Shown here one piece after another: positions 16,927-25,189 of a stretch of DNA of 64,000 bases. This DNA is from Micavibrio aeruginosavorus EPB. GTDB taxonomy: Bacteria; Pseudomonadota; Alphaproteobacteria; Micavibrionales; Micavibrionaceae. Position 1 is the stretch's first letter, and every line of letters starts with the position of its first letter. The translations under genes were made by a program, and so were the position numbers. The notes beneath the pieces are model-generated. The model saw nothing but the letters and a program-made list of their open reading frames with translations. It searched no databases and was not told the origin of the DNA. Where the stretch lies: positions 1,001,444 through 1,065,443 of the forward strand of contig NC_020812.1 in assembly GCF_000348745.1 (NCBI RefSeq). Direction: 5' to 3'.

Positions 16927-18240
16927 TCAAGCATTCGCCAACGCCTGATTCAAATCCTCAATAATATCTTCCACACTCTCAATCCCAATTGACAGTCTCA
17001 CCACCTCCGGCCCAACACCCGCGGCTTTTTGCTGGTCGGGGCTCATTTGGGCGTGGGTGGTGGAGGCGGGGTGGATGATCAGGCTGCGGGTGTCGCCGAT
17101 GTTGGCGAGGTGGCTGAACAATTTTACCGACTGAACGGCTTTGCCGGCGTCTACGCCGTCTTTGACCGCGAAGGTAAAGACGGAACCGCCCCAGCCATTG
17201 CGCAGGTATTTTTTTGCCAGTGCGTTATATGGGCTGGCGGGCAGGGCGGAGTGGTTGACCTTGGCCACTTTGGCGTGGTTTGCCAAAAATTCTGCGACTT
17301 TGATCGCGTTGGTGCAATGGCGTTCCATGCGCAGGGCCAGTGTTTCAATGCCGTTCATGGTGATCCATGCGTTCATCGGCTGCTGGTTCATGCCCAAATC
17401 GCGCAATCCCACGGCATGGTTGTGAATGGCCACGGGCATGGTCGGGAATTCCTTGGCGAAGATAATGCCGTTATAGCCTTTGTCCGGTTGGGTGAGGGCC
17501 GGGAATTTGTCGGCATGTTTCATCCAATCAAATTTTCCGCCATCAACCACGCATCCGCCCATGGCGTTCCCCTGGCCGTTCAGGAATTTGGTCGTGGAAT
17601 GCACAACGATGGATGCGCCATATTCAAACGGGCGGCACAAATACGGTGTGGCGATGGTGTTGTCGACGATCAGGGGAATGCCCGCTTGATCCGCGATTTT
17701 GGCAATGGCTTCCAGATCGACAATCACGCCTTCCGGGTTGGATAATGTTTCAACAAAAATCGCGCGTGTGCGTTCGGTGATGGCCGCGCGGAAATTATCC
17801 GGGTTGGTCGGGTCGACGAAGTTTGTTTTCCATCCGAACGACCGGCTGAAGCTGAGGCCCAGTTGGTTGGCGGTGCCGCCGTAGAGTTTTTTGGACGCAA
17901 CAATTTCATCCCCCGCGTTCATCAACGTGAACAGGATGAGGAGGTGGCCGGACAGGCCAGACGCCGTACAGGTGGCGCCCGTGCCACCTTCCAATGCGGC
18001 GATTCTTTCTTCCAATGCCGCCACGGTGGGGTTGGTCAGGCGGGAATAGGAATAGCCCATTTCGCGCAATTGAAAGATATCGGCGGCCTGTTTCGCGTCT
18101 TTAAAGACGAAGGCGGCGGATTGATGAATCGGTAATGTGCGGGCGCCCGTGGCCGGATCTGGGGCGGCGCCGGCATGGATGGAGAGAGTCTCAAAGCCCT
18201 GTTGGGCGGCGGTTTGGTCTTTCATTGTCGTGCTTCCCAT
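16927..18240 (-). CDS. metY: O-acetylhomoserine sulfhydrylase/aminocarboxypropyltransferase
   Basis: 437 residues, the usual length for MetY. The Cys/Met-metabolism PLP enzyme fold is evident: TLSIHAGAAPDPATGAR, YSYSRLTNPTVAALEERIAALEGG, GLSGHLLILF, and the PLP-lysine site VVHSTTKFLNGQG. The C-terminus has the NIGDTRSLIIHPASTTHAQM block. It makes homocysteine from O-acetylhomoserine and sulfide in methionine synthesis, and hom, which supplies the homoserine branch, lies 8 kb away. The start at 18240 is favoured by AAGGGGA 7 bp upstream. A palindrome with an embedded TATAAT lies about 32 bp before the start. Confidence 0.9.
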   Translation of the reverse strand: MGSTTMKDQTAAQQGFETLSIHAGAAPDPATGARTLPIHQSAAFVFKDAKQAADIFQLREMGYSYSRLTNPTVAALEERIAALEGGTGATCTASGLSGHLLILFTLMNAGDEIVASKKLYGGTANQLGLSFSRSFGWKTNFVDPTNPDNFRAAITERTRAIFVETLSNPEGVIVDLEAIAKIADQAGIPLIVDNTIATPYLCRPFEYGASIVVHSTTKFLNGQGNAMGGCVVDGGKFDWMKHADKFPALTQPDKGYNGIIFAKEFPTMPVAIHNHAVGLRDLGMNQQPMNAWITMNGIETLALRMERHCTNAIKVAEFLANHAKVAKVNHSALPASPYNALAKKYLRNGWGGSVFTFAVKDGVDAGKAVQSVKLFSHLANIGDTRSLIIHPASTTHAQMSPDQQKAAGVGPEVVRLSIGIESVEDIIEDLNQALANA

Positions 18241-18271
18241 TGTTTTTCCCCTTATTTCAATCGTTTTTTTG

Positions 18272-18289
18272 AGGGTATTATAATACCCT
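18272..18289. promoter_or_regulatory. 18-bp palindrome containing a TATAAT box upstream of metY
   Basis: AGGGTATTATAATACCCT is a perfect palindrome 32-49 bp upstream of the metY start. It contains TATAAT on both strands, so it can be the -10 region of metY covered by a symmetric repressor site. No good -35 box was found on the metY side. The regulator is not identified. Confidence 0.5.
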
Positions 18290-18345
18290 TTTCACAAGAG
18301 GTTGTTTTTAAACAGTTTTTTCCAAGCCCTCGTCACTTATTTGTG

Positions 18346-18374
18346 TTGACTTGGGGTCTGGAATGTTTCATAAC
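18346..18374 (+). promoter_or_regulatory. Promoter for rplM-rpsI
   Basis: TTGACT (18346) and CATAAC (18369) are separated by 17 bp, a good sigma-70 spacing, about 75 bp upstream of the rplM start. Confidence 0.55.
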
Positions 18375-18450
18375 CGCACAGCTTTAAAGGCAACACGGCC
18401 AATGGCGGGCATTGTCCCTCGCCATGGACTAGAAAACAAGGTTGAAAGTG

Positions 18451-18912
18451 ATGAAGACATATTCTGCAAAACCCAGTGATATCCAGAAGAAATGGGTCAT
18501 TGTTGACGCCGAGGGCGTTGTTCTGGGCCGTCTGGCCTGCGTTATTGCCGACCACCTGCGCGGCAAGCACAAAACCACCTACACCCCGCACATGGATGAT
18601 GGCGACAACGTCATCGTGATCAACGCGGAAAAAGTGAAAATTACCGGTAAGAAAAAAGAACAAGACATTTTCTACTGGCACACCGGTTATCCGGGCGGGA
18701 TCAAAGGCCGCACCAAGGGCGAAATCCTGGAAGGCAAATACCCGGGCCGCGTTATCGAGAAGGCTGTTGAGCGCATGATGCCGGAAGGCCCGCTGACCAA
18801 CCATCTGATGACCAACCTGCGTATTTATGCCGGGACGGAACATCCGCATGCTGCACAAAATCCGGAAGTTCTGGATGTTGCTGCCATGAACCCGAAAAAC
18901 AAACGCAAATAA
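18451..18912 (+). CDS. rplM: 50S ribosomal protein L13
   Basis: 153 residues from the ATG at 18451 ([11 protein letters not shown]). A TTG nine bases upstream is open but gives an abnormal N-terminus. Recognised by [17 protein letters not shown], the [17 protein letters not shown] block, [13 protein letters not shown] and the [11 protein letters not shown] segment, all typical of bacterial L13. It is an early-assembling protein of the 50S subunit that binds 23S rRNA. It forms a two-gene operon with rpsI, 25 bp downstream, the usual order in proteobacteria. Confidence 0.97.
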   Translation: MKTYSAKPSDIQKKWVIVDAEGVVLGRLACVIADHLRGKHKTTYTPHMDDGDNVIVINAEKVKITGKKKEQDIFYWHTGYPGGIKGRTKGEILEGKYPGRVIEKAVERMMPEGPLTNHLMTNLRIYAGTEHPHAAQNPEVLDVAAMNPKNKRK

Positions 18913-18937
18913 TCGTCACAGGTAAGGAATTTAGAAA

Positions 18938-19426
18938 ATGGCTACGAAAACTGAAACCGTGAACGATCTGAAAGACCTGAAACAAGCTGTTGGCGTTGAC
19001 GTTGCCGCACCGGTTGTGCGCGAACGCAAAGTTGACGCACAGGGCCGTTCCTATGGCACGGGTCGTCGTAAAGATGCCGTTGCCCGCGTATGGGTAAAGC
19101 CGGGTAAAGGCACCGTAACCGTGAATGGTCGTGACCAGTCCGTTTACTTCGCTCGTCAAACCCAACGTCTGATCCTGAACCAACCGTTCCTGATCTGCGA
19201 CCGCGTCGGTGAATTCGACGTGATCTGCACGGTCACCGGCGGTGGTCTGTCTGGTCAGGCTGGTGCTGTGCGCCACGGTATCTCCCGTGCTCTGCAGAAC
19301 TTCGACCCGGCTCTGCGCCCGGTTCTGAAGAAAGCCGGCATGCTGACCCGTGACAGCCGCGTTGTTGAACGTAAAAAGATCGGTCTGCACAAAGCCCGTC
19401 GTTCCAAACAGTGGGCAAAGCGTTAA
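18938..19426 (+). CDS. rpsI: 30S ribosomal protein S9
   Basis: 162 residues, with an N-terminal extension of about 35 residues before the conserved core. The core shows [19 protein letters not shown], the [19 protein letters not shown] loop and the basic C-terminal tail [14 protein letters not shown], whose end reaches toward the P-site tRNA in the 30S subunit. The start is preceded by GGTAAGGAAT. A strong terminator follows at 19452, ending the rplM-rpsI unit. Confidence 0.97.
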   Translation: MATKTETVNDLKDLKQAVGVDVAAPVVRERKVDAQGRSYGTGRRKDAVARVWVKPGKGTVTVNGRDQSVYFARQTQRLILNQPFLICDRVGEFDVICTVTGGGLSGQAGAVRHGISRALQNFDPALRPVLKKAGMLTRDSRVVERKKIGLHKARRSKQWAKR

Positions 19427-19451
19427 TCGTTTCGCTTATTGTACAAAATTC

Positions 19452-19482
19452 AAAAACGCCCGGTTCGCGCCGGGCGTTTTTC
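19452..19482 (+). terminator. Intrinsic terminator of rplM-rpsI
   Basis: AAAAACGCCCGG and CCGGGCGTTTTT pair around a TTCGCG-type loop, followed by TTTTTC. It lies 25 bp after the rpsI stop. Confidence 0.9.
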
Positions 19483-19511
19483 TTATGGCGGTTTTATGAT
19501 AGGCTTGCCCC

Positions 19512-20039
19512 ATGTTTACACGTTCATTCAAAGGAAAATTACCACGTATCGACGCGTCGGCCTTTGTCGCCGAAACGGCGGCGATTATTGGCGATGTCGT
19601 TGTGGGGGCAGGGGCCAGCATCTGGTATGGCTGCACCCTGCGCGGTGATGTGAACAATATCATCATTGGCGAACGCACGAATATTCAGGACGGAACAATC
19701 ATCCACGTGTCGTCGACCACACAGGGTACGTATGTCGGTGATGATGTGACGGTGGGGCACGGTGCGATATTGCATGCCTGCACCATCGGTGATCGCGCCT
19801 TTATCGGAATGCAGGCCTGTGTCATGGATGACGCCACGGTGGAGGCCGATGCCATGGTCGCCGCCGGCGCGTTGGTCACGCCGGGAAAAATTGTGCCGTC
19901 GGGGCAGTTATGGGGCGGGCGTCCGGCCCGTTATATGCGCGATTTAACGGCGGAGGAAAAAAACTTCCTGCTCTTTTCTGCGGAACGCTATGCGACATTG
20001 GCGCAAACCTATCGTGCGGAACAGGGCGCGGTGGAATGA
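19512..20039 (+). CDS. Gamma carbonic anhydrase family protein (left-handed beta-helix)
   Basis: 175 residues made of hexapeptide repeats (IIGDVV, VGAGAS, IIIGER, NIQDGT, VGDDVT, and so on). The family block NIQDGTIIHV, followed by VTVGHGAILHACTIGDRAFIGMQACV, carries the His residues that bind zinc or iron between subunits of the trimer. The family includes YrdA and PaaY proteins and CamH-like enzymes. Many members lack measured carbonic anhydrase activity. The stop overlaps the start of the methyltransferase-like gene (ATGA). Confidence 0.88.
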   Translation: MFTRSFKGKLPRIDASAFVAETAAIIGDVVVGAGASIWYGCTLRGDVNNIIIGERTNIQDGTIIHVSSTTQGTYVGDDVTVGHGAILHACTIGDRAFIGMQACVMDDATVEADAMVAAGALVTPGKIVPSGQLWGGRPARYMRDLTAEEKNFLLFSAERYATLAQTYRAEQGAVE

Positions 20040-20779
20040 CGCACGAAATCCTGCCATCGGGCATTTTGGTCGCAACCGATGGGGCGTATGAACAAACGCG
20101 GGTTGTCGGCAATCTGAACTACATTCATTTGACGGGCGGTATTTATTTGCCCGTTCCCATGCACGAATTGAATTTGGCCCAGTTACAGGATGTTAATCGT
20201 CTGCGGGATCAGAATTTTAAATCCGGATTGGAACGGAAGAACGATGCCCTGAAGATTATGGTGGCTGACGCGGTACAGGATTTTGCCGGGGACCGGAACA
20301 TGACGATTGTGGATGTTGGCAGCGGCCAGACGACCATTGTGCCATATTTTTCAAAAATATCCCGCTATATGTCGGTTGATATCGACCCGCATGTCGTTGC
20401 GGCGCTGAATGCGCAATCTATTGAATCCCACGTGGTGGGCGATATTCGCCAGATCAGTCTGGGCGATGACGGTATCAATATCCTGATTGCGCTGTATATG
20501 TTGCAATTCCGCATTGATGACAATTTATTCACGGATCTGGCGTCCATCATGCGGAATGGTGATGTGATGTTTGCCAATCTTTACCGCATTGGTGATGACC
20601 GTAAAGAATGGCTGCGGGGGCGTGTGGCTGCTGCAGGTTTAAGCATTGGGCAAGAGATTGCGGATACGAAAATATCACCGGGGCGGCAGGTGTTCTGGAC
20701 GTTGGCGAAAAAACAGAGTGAAGCCGATCGTCTAGCCACGATATTTTCTGCAAAGCTGCATTCACCCCCTCTCCCATAG
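20036..20779 (+). CDS. SAM-dependent methyltransferase-like protein
   Basis: 247 residues from the ATG at 20036, coupled by ATGA overlap to the carbonic anhydrase-like gene. A Rossmann methyltransferase core is visible: IVDVGSGQTTIVPYF (motif I), MSVDIDPHVVAALN (acidic residue of motif II) and GDDGINILIALYMLQF (motif IV region). The first 85 residues are not recognised. The last residues (HSPPLP) are encoded by an intergenic repeat that appears to have entered the 3' end of the gene and supplied the stop. The substrate is unknown. Confidence 0.72.
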   Translation: MTHEILPSGILVATDGAYEQTRVVGNLNYIHLTGGIYLPVPMHELNLAQLQDVNRLRDQNFKSGLERKNDALKIMVADAVQDFAGDRNMTIVDVGSGQTTIVPYFSKISRYMSVDIDPHVVAALNAQSIESHVVGDIRQISLGDDGINILIALYMLQFRIDDNLFTDLASIMRNGDVMFANLYRIGDDRKEWLRGRVAAAGLSIGQEIADTKISPGRQVFWTLAKKQSEADRLATIFSAKLHSPPLP

Positions 20780-20855
20780 GGAGAGGGCTGGGGTGAGGGG
20801 ATAAAACCCAAGCAAAGAAGGCCCCTCACCCTAACCCTCTCCCTATGGGAGAGGG
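20767..20855. repeat. REP-like inverted repeat element
   Basis: Two 34-nt arms (20767-20800 and 20822-20855) are inverted copies with two mismatches. Each arm contains its own small palindrome (CCCTCTCCCATAGGGAGAGGG). Elements of this CCCTCACCCTAACCCTCTCCC type are widespread in proteobacterial intergenic regions. The left arm overlaps the last 13 bases of the upstream coding sequence. It may act as an RNA hairpin between the converging transcripts. Confidence 0.85.
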
Positions 20856-20887
20856 AACAAGATGTAGCGGGTCGCTGTTTTCAGCAA

Positions 20888-22741
20888 TTACTCCGCTCTG
20901 GCCTTCACGTAACTGCCGGGGGCGTTTTCAATCGGTTTCAATGTTCCGCCGCCGGGTTTACGGGCGGGCACTTTGCTGCCGGATTTTCCTTCGATCCATT
21001 GAATCCAATCATCCCACCATGACCCTTCGTAATGCTTGGCGTTCGCCAGCCATGTGTCCGGGGATGATGTGATATTGCTGTTTTTCCAATATCCGTATTT
21101 GCCCGATGTTGGCGGGTTGACCACACCCGCAACATGGCCGGACATGGCCAGCGTGAACTGGACATCGCCGCCCAGAATGCGCGCGCCGGAGAAGGTCGCC
21201 ATCCACGGTGCAATGTGGTCTTCCTTGGTTGACAGGAAATAGGCGGGCGTATCGATTTTATGGGCATCAATCGGTACATCATCAATCTTGATCGCGCCGG
21301 GGCGGGTCAGTTTGTTTTCAATGTACATATTGCGCAGGTAATAGCTGTGCATCGCCGCGGGCATATTGGTGGAATCGTCGTTCCAGTACAGCAGATCAAA
21401 CGGGAACGGTTCGCGACCCAGCAGGTAGTTATTGACGACGAAGCTCCAGATCAAATCATTGGCGCGCATCAAGCTGAAGGTATCTTTCAACCGTTGTGCA
21501 GCAAGGAACCCGCGCTCCGACATTTCACTCTCCATCGCGTGGAGCTGTTCCTCGTCGATGAAAACCTTGATGTCACCTGCATCTTCAAAATCAATCAGCG
21601 TGGTCAGGAAGGTGGCGGATGCGACCCGGCTTTCCTCGCCTTTGCCGCGTCCCTTCATCCATGCCAGTGCGGTGGTCAGCAACGTGCCACCCAGGCAGTA
21701 GCCGATGGCGTTGCAATCCTTCTCGCCTGTTGCTGCCTCAACCGCGTCCAGCGCGCTCAAAATCCCGTCTTTCATGTAATCGGCAAAGGTTTTCATGGCC
21801 AACCGTTTGTCCGGATTGGCCCACGATATAATGAAAACCGTTTGTCCCTTGTCCAGCAGATAGCGGATAAAGGAATTATCCGGGCGCAGGTCCAGAATAT
21901 AAAATTTATTGATCCATGGTGGAATGATGAGGAGGGGGCGTTTGTATACGTCCTTCGTTGTCGGCTCATACTGGATCAGCTGAATCAGGTTGTTTTGATA
22001 AATAACCTTGCCCGGCGTTGTGGCAATATTTTCGCCAATTTTGAACGCATCGTAATCCGTTGTGCTGATCTGCAATTTCCCACGGCCACGTTCCAGATCT
22101 TCCAGCAGGTTCTGGAATCCCTTGACCAGGTTTTCACCATTGCTTTCAATCGTGGCCTGCAATACATCCGGGTTGGTCAGGATGAAATTGCTCGGCGCCA
22201 TCGCATCAACGATCTGGCGCGTGTAAAATTCAACCTTGCGGCGTGTATCCGGGTCCAGCCCTTCGGTTTTCCGCACGACGTCGTTCATCCACCGGCTGGA
22301 CATCAAATAGGATTGTTTGATGAAGTCGAACAGGGCGCTGTCCTGCCACGCGGCGTTTTTAAAACGGCGGTCACCCTTGTCCGGGGCAAAGTGGGGGGTA
22401 ACGTCTTCACCGGCCATGCGGCGGGCGCTGTCCTGCCACAACGTCATCCAGTTGCGCCAGTATTCGGCCTGCATCTCGGTCAGCTTTTGCGGGTCAGAAT
22501 AGAGGTGTTGCATAAAGTCGACCCAGGCGCGCGTGGCATTCATCGGGTCCAATGCCATCCCGCCGGGATGGTGCATGGTTATTTCCTGTTGCTTCTGCAT
22601 CCAGCTTTGCATGATCGGCTGGATCTGGCTGTACGCTTCGGTCAGGCTCTTGCTCAACGCCATGGGATCGAACGGCAGGTCTTGGTGGGCCTGTTTCGTC
22701 TCATCTGTTGGTGTTGCGGTGGGCGTTTTCTTTTTGGTCAT
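20888..22741 (-). CDS. phaC: Class I poly(3-hydroxyalkanoate) synthase
   Basis: 617 residues, normal for class I PhaC. It has a PhaC N-terminal domain (residues about 100-270, with DKGDRRFKNAAWQDSALFDF) and an alpha/beta-hydrolase catalytic domain with the lipase-like box GYCLGG, whose Cys is the acyl-carrying nucleophile. YILDLRPDNSFIRYLLDKG, VFIISWANPD and MSGHVAGVVNPP are further conserved blocks; the last includes the catalytic His. The enzyme polymerises hydroxybutyryl-CoA into storage granules. The start is supported by GGAGG 6 bp upstream. phaZ, the matching depolymerase, lies in the same window at 54390, not adjacent. Confidence 0.95.
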   Translation of the reverse strand: MTKKKTPTATPTDETKQAHQDLPFDPMALSKSLTEAYSQIQPIMQSWMQKQQEITMHHPGGMALDPMNATRAWVDFMQHLYSDPQKLTEMQAEYWRNWMTLWQDSARRMAGEDVTPHFAPDKGDRRFKNAAWQDSALFDFIKQSYLMSSRWMNDVVRKTEGLDPDTRRKVEFYTRQIVDAMAPSNFILTNPDVLQATIESNGENLVKGFQNLLEDLERGRGKLQISTTDYDAFKIGENIATTPGKVIYQNNLIQLIQYEPTTKDVYKRPLLIIPPWINKFYILDLRPDNSFIRYLLDKGQTVFIISWANPDKRLAMKTFADYMKDGILSALDAVEAATGEKDCNAIGYCLGGTLLTTALAWMKGRGKGEESRVASATFLTTLIDFEDAGDIKVFIDEEQLHAMESEMSERGFLAAQRLKDTFSLMRANDLIWSFVVNNYLLGREPFPFDLLYWNDDSTNMPAAMHSYYLRNMYIENKLTRPGAIKIDDVPIDAHKIDTPAYFLSTKEDHIAPWMATFSGARILGGDVQFTLAMSGHVAGVVNPPTSGKYGYWKNSNITSSPDTWLANAKHYEGSWWDDWIQWIEGKSGSKVPARKPGGGTLKPIENAPGSYVKARAE

Positions 22742-22819
22742 AAGATGCCTCCGGGCGATGCAGCATTATCGTGCCCGAAAACAGCATAAATTTAAACCGG
22801 AAAAGGGGGGCGTATGACG

Positions 22820-24079
22820 TTAATTCAACCGTGGCGGAGTGGCGTCATCATCAAATGAAATCTGGTTCAGGATGGTTTCGTCGATAACCACCTGATTCCG
22901 GCCGTTTTGCTTGGCGCGGTAGAGCGCATGGTCGGCCCGGACCAGCATGGTGTTGATGGATTCATTCGGGTCATGGGGGTTCAGCGATGCCACACCGATA
23001 CTGACCGTCATTTTGGTGATAATGCCGTCGCCGGAATCGATTACTTTCTCTTCAATCAAACGGCGCAGGCGTTCGGCAACCTTATACGCTCCGGTGGTGT
23101 CCGTTTCGGGGAGCAGAACGGCAAATTCCTCACCACCCAAACGGCCAATCATCGGTGCCGCTTCGTCTTCCATATCGGATTGCAACGTGTTGCGGGCGAG
23201 GCGGTTGAGGTTCATATCGTCCACCCGCGTCACAATGTCTGTGCCACGCAGGAATTCCGCGCTGCTGGTGGCCAGCAATTTGATGGCGATGTCCCCAACA
23301 TGGTGACCGAATGTGTCATTGATCTTTTTGAAATTGTCGATGTCCAGCAACAGGATGGACAGCGGGCGTTTATACCGGATCGCCCGGATCACTTCGACCG
23401 ATTCCCGCATGAAATGGCGGCGGTTGCTGATCCCGGTCAGTTCATCGGTGGTGGCCATGCGTTCAAGGTTGAGTTCGAGGGCATAGGCCTTCCGGCGCGT
23501 CAGGATAACGATATAGGTGATGGCGGTGCCCAGTGATGCGTACATCATTACGAAATAGTTGGCATTGACCATTTGTATCGGGGTGTACCCCTTCAACGTC
23601 ATCATGCCGTTGATAATGACGAATGAAAAACTGCTCATCAGCAGGGCGGAGCGAACCGACGGCATCAGCGGCACCAGCAGGAACGGCACCAGCGCGCCGG
23701 CCAGCCCAATGGTGAACCCATCCGGGATCAACAATAAAATGTGCGACACGTTAAACACCATGGCGACCAACGCCGCCACGGCCACGGATTCACAAATCTG
23801 CCCGGCAATGGGCAGGAACATCAGGAACAGCAGGAAAAGGTAGAGCGGGATCAGGTACAGCCGCACCGGGATCAAATGCGGCAACAATTCCGATCCGGCC
23901 AGAATGAAGTCCCAGTAAATGAAAAGGGGGTAAAGCAGTGTCGCGACAATCAAACAGGTTCGCACGAACGGAACAAACCGTTCGCGCTGCGCATCCAGAT
24001 ATTTCTCCTCGACTTCGTCAGAGAAGGAGACTGGCTTTGGGAAACTGAACAATTGCGTCCAACGCGGGAACGTCGACAC
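22820..24079 (-). CDS. Membrane-bound diguanylate cyclase (GGDEF protein)
   Basis: 419 residues from GTG at 24079, with AAAGGA 10 bp upstream. Residues about 35-215 hold around six membrane segments. The GGDEF domain follows from about residue 225 (ATTDELTGISNRRHFMRE, LLLDIDNFKKINDTFGHHVGD). The active-site motif is GGEEF. The inhibitory-site-like RGTD is present, but about 27 extra residues (rich in Asp, Glu, Asn and Arg) separate it from GGEEF; the two are normally adjacent. Predicted to make cyclic di-GMP at the inner membrane. Feedback control may differ because of the insertion. Confidence 0.88.
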   Translation of the reverse strand: MSTFPRWTQLFSFPKPVSFSDEVEEKYLDAQRERFVPFVRTCLIVATLLYPLFIYWDFILAGSELLPHLIPVRLYLIPLYLFLLFLMFLPIAGQICESVAVAALVAMVFNVSHILLLIPDGFTIGLAGALVPFLLVPLMPSVRSALLMSSFSFVIINGMMTLKGYTPIQMVNANYFVMMYASLGTAITYIVILTRRKAYALELNLERMATTDELTGISNRRHFMRESVEVIRAIRYKRPLSILLLDIDNFKKINDTFGHHVGDIAIKLLATSSAEFLRGTDIVTRVDDMNLNRLARNTLQSDMEDEAAPMIGRLGGEEFAVLLPETDTTGAYKVAERLRRLIEEKVIDSGDGIITKMTVSIGVASLNPHDPNESINTMLVRADHALYRAKQNGRNQVVIDETILNQISFDDDATPPRLN

Positions 24080-24360
24080 GGCGGGCCAATCCTTTTCTAT
24101 GCCCCTGAAAGATCAGGGTAATTTTTACACAAGACAGACGGGGTTAAACCCCATGCTCATCCTAGGGGAAGAGGGTTACTTTATTGTTAAATAACGCAGA
24201 ATTCTGCGCTTTTAATGCCAAACTTCGGTACAGGTTGGGGGATCGGGCGGGAAAACTTGGGTTCAATGACCCGGAACCCCTTGAAAGTCCGGGATTCGCG
24301 GGCCACCATAGGGCCCGATTTGAATCACGCTTGACCGCCCCTTTCGCGGAGGATATCCCC

Positions 24361-25167
24361 TTGAAACCGTTTAAACTTCTGACTTTGTCCTGTGTCTCCG
24401 TTCTGGCCCTGTCCATGGCGGCGTGCGGCCAGTTTGCCCGTGACCTTGATACGGCATTCAATGGCGGTTTCAATGATCCGGCCTATACGGTCAGCCAACC
24501 GGACATCACCATGCCGACGCCCCCGGCACGCGTGGATTACAACAGCCTGGCCGCCCAATATTCCAACAGTTCGGTCCAGCTTTACACGCTGGATGACGCG
24601 CCCGTTCCGGTGCGCCAGTCGGTACAGATGCCGGGTGATATGCGCTATGCCGCTGGCGGTTTGCAAGCCAGCACCGACCCGTCGGTGACGGTCTTCCCGT
24701 TTGCTGATGGTGGGTACGCCCCGGGCGTACGCCCGACGCAGGCCCAACATCGTGGCGGCCCGCTGTTACCAATGCCGACCGATATCGGTGAAATTCCGAC
24801 CTATGCCGGAAACCCGGCGCGCATTTACTTTGAACACGGATCCGCCGCGCTCAGCGCCACAACGCGCCAAGTGTTGGGCAGCGTCGCCCAGCGTTATCTG
24901 GAACACACACCGGGTTACATGGTGGAAGTTGGCGGCCACGCCAGCACCCGCACCGATGTGGCCGATCCGGTGAAGAGCCGCATCATCAACTTCGACATGT
25001 CGATGAAGCGGGCGATGGCGGTGACGAAACAACTGATCCGTGATGGCGTTCCGGTGGATGTGGTCAAGGCCACGGCCTATGGCGATACGCACCCGGCAGT
25101 CGTTGAAAACAGCGCCGCGGACGAAGCCCGCAACCGCCGCGTTGAAATCATTACACGCCCACGCTGA
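24361..25167 (+). CDS. OmpA-family outer-membrane lipoprotein
   Basis: 268 residues from TTG at 24361, chosen because GGAGG lies 8-9 bp upstream and a lipoprotein signal follows directly (KPFKLLTLSCVSVLALSMAACG). Cleavage before the Cys of the lipobox (MAAC) is expected. The reading frame is open further upstream, but that part has no signal peptide. The middle is a Pro/Thr-rich linker. The C-terminal 110 residues form an OmpA peptidoglycan-binding domain (IYFEHGSAALS, VEVGGHAS, NRRVEI). It probably tethers the outer membrane to the cell wall. The next gene, hom, follows after 22 bp. Confidence 0.8.
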   Translation: MKPFKLLTLSCVSVLALSMAACGQFARDLDTAFNGGFNDPAYTVSQPDITMPTPPARVDYNSLAAQYSNSSVQLYTLDDAPVPVRQSVQMPGDMRYAAGGLQASTDPSVTVFPFADGGYAPGVRPTQAQHRGGPLLPMPTDIGEIPTYAGNPARIYFEHGSAALSATTRQVLGSVAQRYLEHTPGYMVEVGGHASTRTDVADPVKSRIINFDMSMKRAMAVTKQLIRDGVPVDVVKATAYGDTHPAVVENSAADEARNRRVEIITRPR

Positions 25168-25189
25168 TATCACCCGAAGGGAGAATCCC

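Noticed and set aside
17029-17745. A 238-codon ORF opposite metY.
   Set aside because: Antisense shadow of metY with Gly/Val/Phe-rich sequence and no domain.
21260-22789. A 509-codon ORF on the plus strand.
   Set aside because: It is the antisense shadow of phaC, whose protein is unmistakable. Composition and residue use (many His, Gln, Arg) are typical of antisense frames.
24162-24473. A 103-codon minus-strand ORF in the gap before the OmpA-like lipoprotein.
   Set aside because: It overlaps the lipoprotein signal peptide and lacks a ribosome site or motif. The plus-strand reading with TTG start and lipobox is clearly better.
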